NCBI GenBank assembly: GCA_947038135.1
Contig: CAMQVM010000124.1
Span: 1-5,566, forward strand
Direction: 5' to 3'
Source of the DNA: an uncultured Rikenellaceae bacterium
GTDB taxonomy: Bacteria; Bacteroidota; Bacteroidia; Bacteroidales; Rikenellaceae
Length of the DNA: 5,566 nucleotides
Position numbers and translations under genes: made by a program. A model generated the notes under the pieces. That model saw only the letters and a list, made by a program, of their open reading frames with translations, made no database searches and was not told the origin of the DNA. Shown in pieces: positions 1 through 5,257 of this stretch (the stretch's first letter is position 1; each line of letters opens with the position of its first letter).

Positions 1-319
1 ATTTTAGGGTAGTTAGTAAAATTACACCATTAATAAATTGACACATTGCAAAGAGATGTGGGTATGATGAAAGATGTATACTTTAGTATGAAACTGAATC
101 CTATTCGCTAACAAGGCAGTAGTTTGCAGTTAAGAAAAGTACAATACTCTAACTGGGTGCTGTCATATTTATTATATGTATTAAAGAACCTAGTTTCTTC
201 ATCAATAAAATTACTCGTAAGTAAATTGTATATATTCAAGATGAGCATCTCATATAAGACTTATTTCACTTCTAACAATAAACACAGGTGATTTATCGGT
301 ATATTGCTATCTCCTGCAA

Positions 320-364
320 AAAAGCCATGATGCTCGGGGTGATTTCCCTGACATTATGGCTTTT
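320..364. terminator. Strong bidirectional intrinsic terminator-like hairpin
   Basis: Bases 324-332 pair with 352-360 through nine pairs, one of them a G-U wobble. C333 is bulged. Bases 334-339 pair with 346-351 around a 6-base loop. The outer A-run (318-323) faces a T-run (361-364) and adds four more A-T pairs. A GC-rich stem with A and T tracts on its two sides can terminate transcription in either direction. The T tract is longer for minus-strand transcripts (six T's). Which transcript it serves cannot be seen: no gene lies within about 450 bp on either side in the window, apart from the tRNA, which has its own terminator. It may end a gene or small RNA starting left of base 1. Confidence 0.65.
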
Positions 365-550
365 ATTATACTTAGTCATATCGCATTAGTTTTTGTCACT
401 TTACTCCATTTTACCGCATTACCAAATTAGCTAAATGGTATAATATAGTTAGATACTAAACTTTGAGGTTTTCAACTATATATAAAAAACGATGGGGATA
501 ATCATGGTACAATCGTCAACTATTTTGATAATAGGTCTACCAATTCTGCG

Positions 551-647
551 GCAAAAAGTTTTAATGCTAAAGTTAGGCTTTTATTTATCTATTTAGAGGA
601 GTAAGAGATACAGCGTATTTTATATTTATACTCCTTAAACTTTTTGC
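551..647. repeat. Nested inverted repeat, possible structured RNA
   Basis: An 11-bp perfect inverted repeat (551-561 with 637-647) encloses a second one of 7 bp (597-603 with 629-635). Inside the second, ATAC and GTAT can pair around a 3-base loop (606-609 with 613-616). Together they could fold into one elongated RNA hairpin of about 97 nt. The outer stem is AT-rich, so chance pairing is quite possible. No U-rich tail follows on either strand, so it does not look like a terminator. No known RNA family was recognised. Confidence 0.3.
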
Positions 648-767
648 TTAAAAAAACACATCACCAACAATAATTTCGACTTTATAATGAATACTAACCT
701 CGAAAATGAGGAGGAGACCCTCAATAACCTCTTTTTGATAAATATACAGAATCTCCCTAAACTATAT

Positions 768-803
768 AAAAAAAGCTTCCTAGATCAATAATCTAGGAAG
801 CTT
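768..803 (-). terminator. Intrinsic terminator of tRNA-Lys
   Basis: A 13-bp perfect stem (773-785 with 791-803) closes a 5-base loop. On the minus strand it is followed by a run of T's (772 down to 768, plus the last two stem bases). It lies 35 bases beyond the 3' end of the tRNA in the direction of transcription, as expected for a rho-independent terminator of that gene. On the plus strand no T tract follows, so it should act one way only. Confidence 0.85.
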
Positions 804-837
804 CAAGCTAGCACCAGTAACATTAGTTACTCTCGTG

Positions 838-910
838 TGATCCAGCTGGGGTTCGAACCCAGGACCCCAACATTAAAAGTGTTGTGCTCTACCAGCTGAG
901 CTACTGAATC
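838..910 (-). tRNA. tRNA-Lys (anticodon UUU)
   Basis: The minus strand folds into a complete 73-nt cloverleaf. It has a 7-bp acceptor stem (one G-U pair) with discriminator A at 838, a 4-bp D stem with the GG pair in its loop, a 5-bp anticodon stem with a CTTTTAA loop, and a 5-bp T stem with a TTCGAAC loop. The anticodon TTT is at 877-875 and reads lysine AAA/AAG codons. The CCA end is not encoded (CAC follows the discriminator) and must be added after transcription. A matching promoter lies 31 bases upstream and an intrinsic terminator downstream, so the gene can be transcribed on its own. Confidence 0.97.
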
Positions 911-940
911 GTGCTTTAAGATGTTTCCCTTAATGCACTG

Positions 941-971
941 CAAAGATATAGCTTTTTTTTAACAATGCAAA
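941..971 (-). promoter_or_regulatory. Bacteroidetes-type promoter of tRNA-Lys
   Basis: On the minus strand, TTTG (971-968) is followed after exactly 19 bp by TATCTTTG (948-941). This matches the Bacteroidetes primary sigma consensus (TTTG, 19-21 bp, TAnnTTTG) in full. Transcription should start near 934, about 24 bases before the mature tRNA. A nine-base A tract on the same strand (990-982) lies upstream of the -33 box and could act as an UP-like element. A second A tract (960-953) sits in the spacer. Confidence 0.85.
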
Positions 972-1050
972 CTTTTTGCAGTTTTTTTTTAGCCTTTAAA
1001 TATAAATAGCTGATATAGTGACTATTTGAGTCATTTAAAAAAAACACAAA

Positions 1051-1425
1051 TCAATCTTCAACTGTTTTTACATAAAATATCACCACCATGCTACCTATAA
1101 ACCCTAATGAAATAGCAACTATTTTCATCGCTACAACTTCAATAAAAAAGAGAGTTGAGATGGTAACCATACCCAACATAAAGACATTTGCAATAACTTT
1201 ACTCTTTATGCTCATGCCACCCTTTTTCACATAGCTTGATATATATTTACCTATCACCTTATTGTTAACAAGCAGATGATGTAAACGAGGTGAACTTTTT
1301 GAATATAGGTAGGCAGACAGCAAAAATAGAGGGGTAGCAGGAATCCCTGGAGTAAAGATCCCAACACACCCTAGTGTTGCTGCTAGAGTCCCAAACAATA
1401 CAAATAGACCCTTCTTTATTGACAA
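1051..1425 (-). CDS. YbaN/DUF454 family inner membrane protein
   Basis: A 124-residue membrane protein of unknown function. It matches the YbaN/DUF454 family by the segment GxxGIFTPGIPATPLFLLSAY (about residues 19-39), then the SKSSPRLHHLL block (42-52), and a small GG-containing loop (69-70). Hydrophobic stretches at about 5-24, 28-42, 77-95 and 97-118 suggest up to four membrane segments, with a basic central loop. The length is typical of the family. The start is a TTG at 1425: an in-frame TAA lies at 1449-1447, no ATG occurs between, and the next internal Met (residue 71) would remove the signature. The start overlaps the end of the upstream thioesterase gene by 10 bases, which suggests translational coupling. 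It is the last gene of the truA operon. No clear terminator follows before the tRNA promoter. Confidence 0.85.
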   Translation of the reverse strand: MSIKKGLFVLFGTLAATLGCVGIFTPGIPATPLFLLSAYLYSKSSPRLHHLLVNNKVIGKYISSYVKKGGMSIKSKVIANVFMLGMVTISTLFFIEVVAMKIVAISLGFIGSMVVIFYVKTVED

Positions 1426-1802
1426 CTCGCTAGCTTTGATAAAAATTTAGCACGGTTTACAACAAAACGTGTATGGGTTGCTTTACCTATAACCGAGGTG
1501 TCATCGCTTGCTGTTATTTCAAACTTTACAGAGCGACCATCTACTGCTACAACTTTTGCTTTTGCTGTTATTGTAGCACCTATTGGCGACGCTTTGAGGT
1601 GTGAGCTACTTATCTCTACACCCACCGAGCTATCTCCATCAAGAAGGTGCAATGACAGTAGCGTTGTTGCTGCATTTTCCATTAATGCAATCATGGCAGG
1701 TGTAGCATATACATCCATATCACCTGATCCAAGATGCTTAGCTGTGTGATGTTGTGTCACTGTACAACTAGCAATATACTCTTGTCCTACTATTTTTTCC
1801 AT
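1416..1802 (-). CDS. FlK-like hot-dog fold acyl-CoA thioesterase
   Basis: A 128-residue single-domain protein of the hot-dog thioesterase superfamily, closest to the fluoroacetyl-CoA thioesterase (FlK) type. The signature is ATPAMIALMENAA at residues 33-45. Candidate catalytic residues are Thr34, Glu42 and His68, with Arg112 near the end. Their spacing (8, 26 and 44 residues) equals that of Thr42, Glu50, His76 and Arg120 in Streptomyces FlK, as I recall them. The family hydrolyses small acyl-CoA thioesters. Fluoroacetate is not implied, and the true substrate cannot be read from the sequence. It is probably a soluble dimer, since there is no signal peptide. The ATG lies 6 bases after the fprA-like stop codon and the end overlaps the DUF454 gene, so it is firmly inside the operon. 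No purine-rich ribosome site is visible, as is normal in Bacteroidetes. Confidence 0.85.
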   Translation of the reverse strand: MEKIVGQEYIASCTVTQHHTAKHLGSGDMDVYATPAMIALMENAATTLLSLHLLDGDSSVGVEISSSHLKASPIGATITAKAKVVAVDGRSVKFEITASDDTSVIGKATHTRFVVNRAKFLSKLASCQ

Positions 1803-1808
1803 TATTTA

Positions 1809-2999
1809 TTACTTTTTAATAGCATCTGCCATTGATTGTGCCATTACAGCTACCTCTGCTAATTTATCCATTGTAGGGCGACCTAATATATCTATTGGCT
1901 CACATACAGAGTCCCACTTCACTGCTTCAGCAAATTTCAATAAGTTACGTACTCCACCACCATTCCAGCTATATGAGCCGAAAATTGCTAATTTTTTATT
2001 TTTCACACCATAATGCGTTAGCTCAGTACATAAATGCTCCATATTAGGATGCATCTCAGTATTATAAGCACAGCTACCTAGCACAACACCCTTACAACGC
2101 CACACCTCACTTATAAGGTATGATACATGAGTTTTAGATACATCATAAACCCTTATATCTTTAACCCCTTTAAGAGATATGCTTCTTGCTATATGGTCTG
2201 CCATGCTTTCAGTGTGCCCATACATAGAGGCATATATCACAACCACCGCATCGTCAGACTCATGACTACTCCATTTATCATACAAGGCAAGTATTTGAGC
2301 AGGGTTTTTTCTCCATATAAGTCCATGTACAGGGCAAATATGACTAACAGATATACCATTAAGCTTCACCAAAGCTTTCTGCACCATATTGCTATACTTA
2401 CCTACGATATTAGTATAGTAGCGTCGCATCTCGTCAAGATAGTACTCTACCCTAACCTCATCATCGAAAACACCACCATCTAGTGTGCCATACGACCCAA
2501 AAGCATCTCCTGAAAACAGTAGCTCTTTTGTTGTTTCGTAGGTCATCATTGTCTCTGGCCAGTGCAACCACGGTGTGAGTATAAATTTAAGATTATGACT
2601 ACCTAAACTTAGCTCTTCACCATCTTTTATCTCAATAAGGTTAGGAAGACTACCAAGATAACCAGCTAGTATCTTGTAAGTCTGTTTGTTACCTACAATC
2701 TTAACATCTTTCCAGCGCTTAACAACATCTTTTATAGAGCCTGAATGGTCTGGCTCCATGTGGTTGATAACAAGGTAATCAAGCTCTTTGTCTCCAAGCG
2801 ACAACTCTATTTTTTGGATAAAATCAAGATCACTACCACTCTCAACAGTATCTATAAGAGCCGTTTTTTCATCATTTATAAGGTAGCAGTTGTATGCCAC
2901 ACCATTAGGAAGAGGCCAAAGGTTCTCAAAAAGCGACTTTCTACGGTCATTGACACAAATATGAAATACTCCTTCTGAAATTTTATTATTTACAAACAT
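1809..2999 (-). CDS. FprA family flavodiiron protein (A-type flavoprotein, O2/NO reductase)
   Basis: A full-length 396-residue flavodiiron protein. Residues 1-250 form the metallo-beta-lactamase-like diiron domain. Its ligands are all present: His80, Glu82 and Asp84 (in HMEPDH), His146 (in TPWLHWPETM), Asp165 (in SGDAFGSYG) and His225 (in CPVHGLIW). From about 252 a flavodoxin domain follows, with the FMN phosphate loop YASMYGHTE (256-264) and a second flavin loop near FGSYSWNGG (340-348). These enzymes reduce O2 to water, or NO to N2O, in the cytoplasm of anaerobes. Which of the two this one prefers cannot be decided from sequence. There is no C-terminal rubredoxin domain, so electrons must come from a separate rubredoxin or a similar donor encoded elsewhere. 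The gene sits 19 bases after the FAH gene and 6 bases before the thioesterase gene in one operon. Confidence 0.95.
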   Translation of the reverse strand: MFVNNKISEGVFHICVNDRRKSLFENLWPLPNGVAYNCYLINDEKTALIDTVESGSDLDFIQKIELSLGDKELDYLVINHMEPDHSGSIKDVVKRWKDVKIVGNKQTYKILAGYLGSLPNLIEIKDGEELSLGSHNLKFILTPWLHWPETMMTYETTKELLFSGDAFGSYGTLDGGVFDDEVRVEYYLDEMRRYYTNIVGKYSNMVQKALVKLNGISVSHICPVHGLIWRKNPAQILALYDKWSSHESDDAVVVIYASMYGHTESMADHIARSISLKGVKDIRVYDVSKTHVSYLISEVWRCKGVVLGSCAYNTEMHPNMEHLCTELTHYGVKNKKLAIFGSYSWNGGGVRNLLKFAEAVKWDSVCEPIDILGRPTMDKLAEVAVMAQSMADAIKK

Positions 3000-3018
3000 A
3001 TTATATTTAATTAATTAT

Positions 3019-3636
3019 TTATTTAATATTGAAATCTAGTAATTTATTGCTCTCTAAATAAGCCTCAAGATGATCGCCGATATTCACTTTACCAACTCCT
3101 ACGGGAGTACCAGACATTATTATATCACCAATCTTTAAAGTTACATATTTAGATACATAGGCGATTATCTCATCTATACCAAAAAGCATATCTGAGCTAT
3201 TTGTGCCCTGCACTGTCACCCCATTTATATCTAAATTGAAGTTCAAATTTTGAATATCTTTGCCAAGTGATGATAGTGAAATAAATTTGTTTGGCAAAGG
3301 TGTCGACTTGTCAAAAGCCTTTGATGCCTCCCATGGCAAACCAGCCTTGCAAAGCTCACGCTGAATATCACGAGCCGTAAAATCTACACCTACCGCCACC
3401 TCATCATAGCATCGGTGCGCATATTCGTGGCTTATTGCCTTTGTTACTCTGTTGATTTTAACCGCTAACTCACACTCATAATCTACCTCTGACGAAAACT
3501 CAGGAAGATAAAAAGGGTCGTTGTTTCTAAGCAGCGCCGTATCGGGCTTCATAAAAAAAACAGGTTGTTCAGGGGTTTCGTGCCCCATCTCTTTGATATG
3601 GGCTTTGTAATTGAGCCCTATACATATTATCTTCAT
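3019..3636 (-). CDS. Fumarylacetoacetate hydrolase family protein, FAHD1-type
   Basis: A 205-residue enzyme made of the FAH domain alone. Metal ligands appear as Glu54 and Glu56 (in DYECELAV) and Asp85 (in GVDFTARDIQ), with the typical SGTPVGVG loop near the end. Compared with human FAHD1 as I recall it, a constant offset of 17 aligns His13/Glu16 with the His30/Glu33 dyad, Glu54/Glu56/Asp85 with the metal site, Gln92 with Gln109, and Lys106 with Lys123. FAHD1-type enzymes need Mg or Mn. They cleave acylpyruvates and decarboxylate oxaloacetate, and relatives tautomerise oxaloacetate. The exact substrate here is open. The ATG at 3636 lies 3 bases after the truA stop codon, so the two genes are cotranscribed. 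There is no signal peptide, so it should act in the cytoplasm. Start and length are typical of this subgroup. Confidence 0.9.
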   Translation of the reverse strand: MKIICIGLNYKAHIKEMGHETPEQPVFFMKPDTALLRNNDPFYLPEFSSEVDYECELAVKINRVTKAISHEYAHRCYDEVAVGVDFTARDIQRELCKAGLPWEASKAFDKSTPLPNKFISLSSLGKDIQNLNFNLDINGVTVQGTNSSDMLFGIDEIIAYVSKYVTLKIGDIIMSGTPVGVGKVNIGDHLEAYLESNKLLDFNIK

Positions 3637-3639
3637 AGA

Positions 3640-4386
3640 TTATATTTTATCTTCGTAAGTGACATTTGTTAGATATAAACCATGCGCTGGAGCTGTTGAT
3701 TTAGTGCAGTGAATATTGCGACTCTCTACTATCTGCTCAAACTGCTCAAGCGATATTTTACCTCTACCAATATCAATAAGCGTTCCAGTGATTGCTCTTA
3801 CCATATTTCTTAAAAACCTATCTGCCTGAATAGTGAATATTAAGGTGTCATCCTCTTTCACCCAATACGCCGCTTTCACCTTGCAAATATTTGTTTTGTT
3901 GTTTGAATGAAGCTTAGCAAACGAGGTGAAATCGGTATTATTTAGTAGTGATTTTGCAGCAATGTTCATTTTTTCGATATCTAAGGGGATAAGATATTGA
4001 TACATACTGCTAAAATAAAAAGGCGATTTTTTACAAACTATATAATACTTATATTCTCTTTCAATTGCGTCAAACCTAGCATGAGCACCTCCAGCCATTT
4101 TTTTTACACTTTTTATTGCTATATCGTGTGGAAGCATACAGTTTAAGTGGTAAATAAAATCATCTTTCTCTATTTTATCACTCTTTTCTGAGTCGAAATG
4201 TGCAACATAATATGATGCGTGCACACCACTATCAGTTCTGCCACAACCAACGATAGAGATCGTGTCATTCAGCATCTTAGATAGTGACCCCTCGATAGTT
4301 TGCTGTACCGATGGTGCATTATTTTGAATCTGCCAGCCATTATATGCCCTACCATTATATGATAATTCTAAAAAGTATCTTGTCAT
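3640..4386 (-). CDS. truA: tRNA pseudouridine(38-40) synthase TruA
   Basis: A 248-residue TruA, which converts uridines 38, 39 and 40 in the tRNA anticodon arm to pseudouridine. The catalytic motif GCGRTDSGVHA is at 47-57, with the nucleophile Asp52. The N-terminal strand RYFLELSYNG and the RNMVRAITGTLIDIGRG segment near the C-terminus are also typical. The start is placed at ATG 4386. The frame stays open to an ATG at 4473, but the extra 29 residues are not TruA-like, would cover the promoters and would run into dapB. TruA proteins begin just before the first strand, as here. It is the first gene of a minus-strand operon with the FAH, flavodiiron, thioesterase and DUF454 genes. Its promoter is probably the -7 box at 4417-4410, facing away from dapB. 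Confidence 0.95.
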   Translation of the reverse strand: MTRYFLELSYNGRAYNGWQIQNNAPSVQQTIEGSLSKMLNDTISIVGCGRTDSGVHASYYVAHFDSEKSDKIEKDDFIYHLNCMLPHDIAIKSVKKMAGGAHARFDAIEREYKYYIVCKKSPFYFSSMYQYLIPLDIEKMNIAAKSLLNNTDFTSFAKLHSNNKTNICKVKAAYWVKEDDTLIFTIQADRFLRNMVRAITGTLIDIGRGKISLEQFEQIVESRNIHCTKSTAPAHGLYLTNVTYEDKI

Positions 4387-4409
4387 TACTATATTTTTTT
4401 TTATCTTTG
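4380..4409 (+). promoter_or_regulatory. Probable dapB promoter
   Basis: TTG (4380-4382) is followed after 19 bp by TATCTTTG (4402-4409), which fits the Bacteroidetes promoter consensus. The start point would be near 4416, leaving a leader of about 20 bases before the dapB ATG. The -33 part lies over the truA start codon. A second -7-like match, TAATTTTG (4423-4430), lies 6 bases before the ATG. It has no good -33 partner and would give a nearly leaderless transcript, so I prefer the first. Confidence 0.65.
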
Positions 4410-4417
4410 CAAATATA
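4410..4417 (-). promoter_or_regulatory. Probable -7 box of the truA operon promoter
   Basis: The minus strand reads TATATTTG here, a full match to the Bacteroidetes -7 consensus TAnnTTTG. Transcription would begin near 4403, giving an A-rich leader of about 17 bases before the truA ATG. No clear TTTG lies upstream at the right distance. The nearest candidate is TTC at 4440-4438 (20-bp spacer), so the -33 region is weak. The box directly abuts the dapB -7 box on the other strand. Confidence 0.6.
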
Positions 4418-4435
4418 ATAAATAATTTTGTAAAT

Positions 4436-5152
4436 ATGAATGTTGCTATAGTAGGATATGGTAAGATGGGCAAAGAGATCGCTAAAATATTAGAGTATCG
4501 TTCTCATAATGTGGCTCTTATCATCGATGTAAATAATCAAGAAGATTTAAATAGCGAAAAGCTAAAAGATATAGATGTTGCCATTGAGTTTTCAGCTCCA
4601 TCGGTGGCTTATCAAAATATCGTTAAATGCCTAGAAGCTGGCGTCCCCGTAGTGTGCGGAACTACTGCATGGCTAGACAATTACAATGAGGTAATGAAGC
4701 TTACAGAGGCTAAAAATGGTGCTTTTTTCTACGCATCTAATTACAGTATTGGCGTAAACCTGTTTTTTGAAGTAAACAAAAAGCTAGCTCAGTTAATGAA
4801 CCCGTACCCTCAATATGATGTAACAGTAGAGGAGGTTCATCACACGCAGAAAAAAGATGCTCCTAGTGGCACTGCTATAACTATTGCAGAGGGTATTTTA
4901 GATGGTATTGAGCGTAAAGAGAGCTGGATTTGTGGCACTACAACAGAGCCTAACGAGCTAGAGATTGGGGCGATAAGACGAAGTATTGTTCCTGGAACAC
5001 ACACTGTTACATGGGAGAGCGAGGTAGATATGTTGCGCATTGAGCACACAGCTAAAGGTAGAGAGGGCTTTGCTCTTGGTGCAGTTGTGGCAGCTGAGTT
5101 TTTGGCAGGCAAAAAGGGTGTATATAGCATGAACGACCTATTGGGTCTATAA
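4436..5152 (+). CDS. dapB: 4-hydroxy-tetrahydrodipicolinate reductase DapB
   Basis: A 238-residue DapB, which reduces 4-hydroxy-tetrahydrodipicolinate to tetrahydrodipicolinate with NAD(P)H in the pathway to diaminopimelate and lysine. The N-terminal Rossmann fold carries the nucleotide loop GYGKMG (7-12). The family signature EEVHHTQKKDAPSGTA spans 132-147, with candidate catalytic His135 and Lys139 and the substrate-binding Gly145-Thr146. GTT (75-77) and ASNYSIGVNLFF (100-111) are also typical. It is slightly shorter than the Bacteroides homologues I remember (about 250 residues), but no core motif is missing. The ATG at 4436 places the Rossmann strand directly at the N-terminus. The gene is transcribed divergently from truA. 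It is followed on the same strand by lepB, an arrangement I recall as common in Bacteroidetes. Confidence 0.96.
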   Translation: MNVAIVGYGKMGKEIAKILEYRSHNVALIIDVNNQEDLNSEKLKDIDVAIEFSAPSVAYQNIVKCLEAGVPVVCGTTAWLDNYNEVMKLTEAKNGAFFYASNYSIGVNLFFEVNKKLAQLMNPYPQYDVTVEEVHHTQKKDAPSGTAITIAEGILDGIERKESWICGTTTEPNELEIGAIRRSIVPGTHTVTWESEVDMLRIEHTAKGREGFALGAVVAAEFLAGKKGVYSMNDLLGL

Positions 5153-5257
5153 TAATTCTATCGCCTGATAAAATTGTGGTAAGCATCTATTTTTCGCTGT
5201 TAGATTGCAGTAAATAGAATTTTACATTTAAAATATAGAATAATAAAATTATAATGT

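Larger units (their letters stand above)
1..767. other. Gene-poor AT-rich region with hairpins, no convincing CDS
   Basis: I find no convincing gene in this stretch. It holds a strong terminator-like hairpin (320-364), an 8-bp inverted repeat (443-450 with 474-481), a nested fold with an 11-bp outer stem (551-561 with 637-647), and alternative CCTC/GAGG pairings (698-731). Three short ORFs are open: minus 248-108 (46 codons before the stop), plus 492-596 (34 codons, hydrophobic) and plus 687-791 (34 codons). None has a clear promoter, a recognisable domain or a ribosome binding site, and ORFs of this size are expected by chance at this base composition. No end of a gene entering from the left was recognised. 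The region could be a plain intergenic spacer, decayed sequence, or carry a small RNA. Confidence 0.6.

Noticed and set aside
108..248. Minus-strand ORF of 46 codons
   Set aside because: No promoter or recognisable domain is seen, and this length is common by chance at such high AT content. Kept only as a note on the gene-poor region.
966..990. Plus-strand terminator-like stem (TGCAAA with TTTGCA) followed by nine T's
   Set aside because: No plus-strand gene lies upstream, and the same bases form the -33 box and A tract of the tRNA-Lys promoter, which explains them better.
1004..1035. Short inverted repeats (AAATAG/CTATTT and TGACT/AGTCA) after the DUF454 gene
   Set aside because: Stems of 5-7 pairs without a T tract on the minus strand are too weak to call a terminator.
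1498..1749. 83-codon plus-strand ORF
   Set aside because: It lies wholly opposite the thioesterase gene, whose active-site residues fit a known family. The plus-strand protein has no recognisable features.
2127..2978. Two plus-strand ORFs of 118 and 77 codons
   Set aside because: Both lie opposite the flavodiiron gene, which has every expected metal and flavin motif. They read as shadows with odd composition.
4840..5130. 96-codon minus-strand ORF
   Set aside because: It is antisense to the conserved C-terminal half of dapB and shows no protein-like motif.
5186..5218. TCTATTT/AAATAGA inverted repeat between dapB and lepB
   Set aside because: It has a 19-base loop, an AT-rich 7-bp stem and no T tail. 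It is likely chance, and a terminator here would separate two genes that probably belong together.
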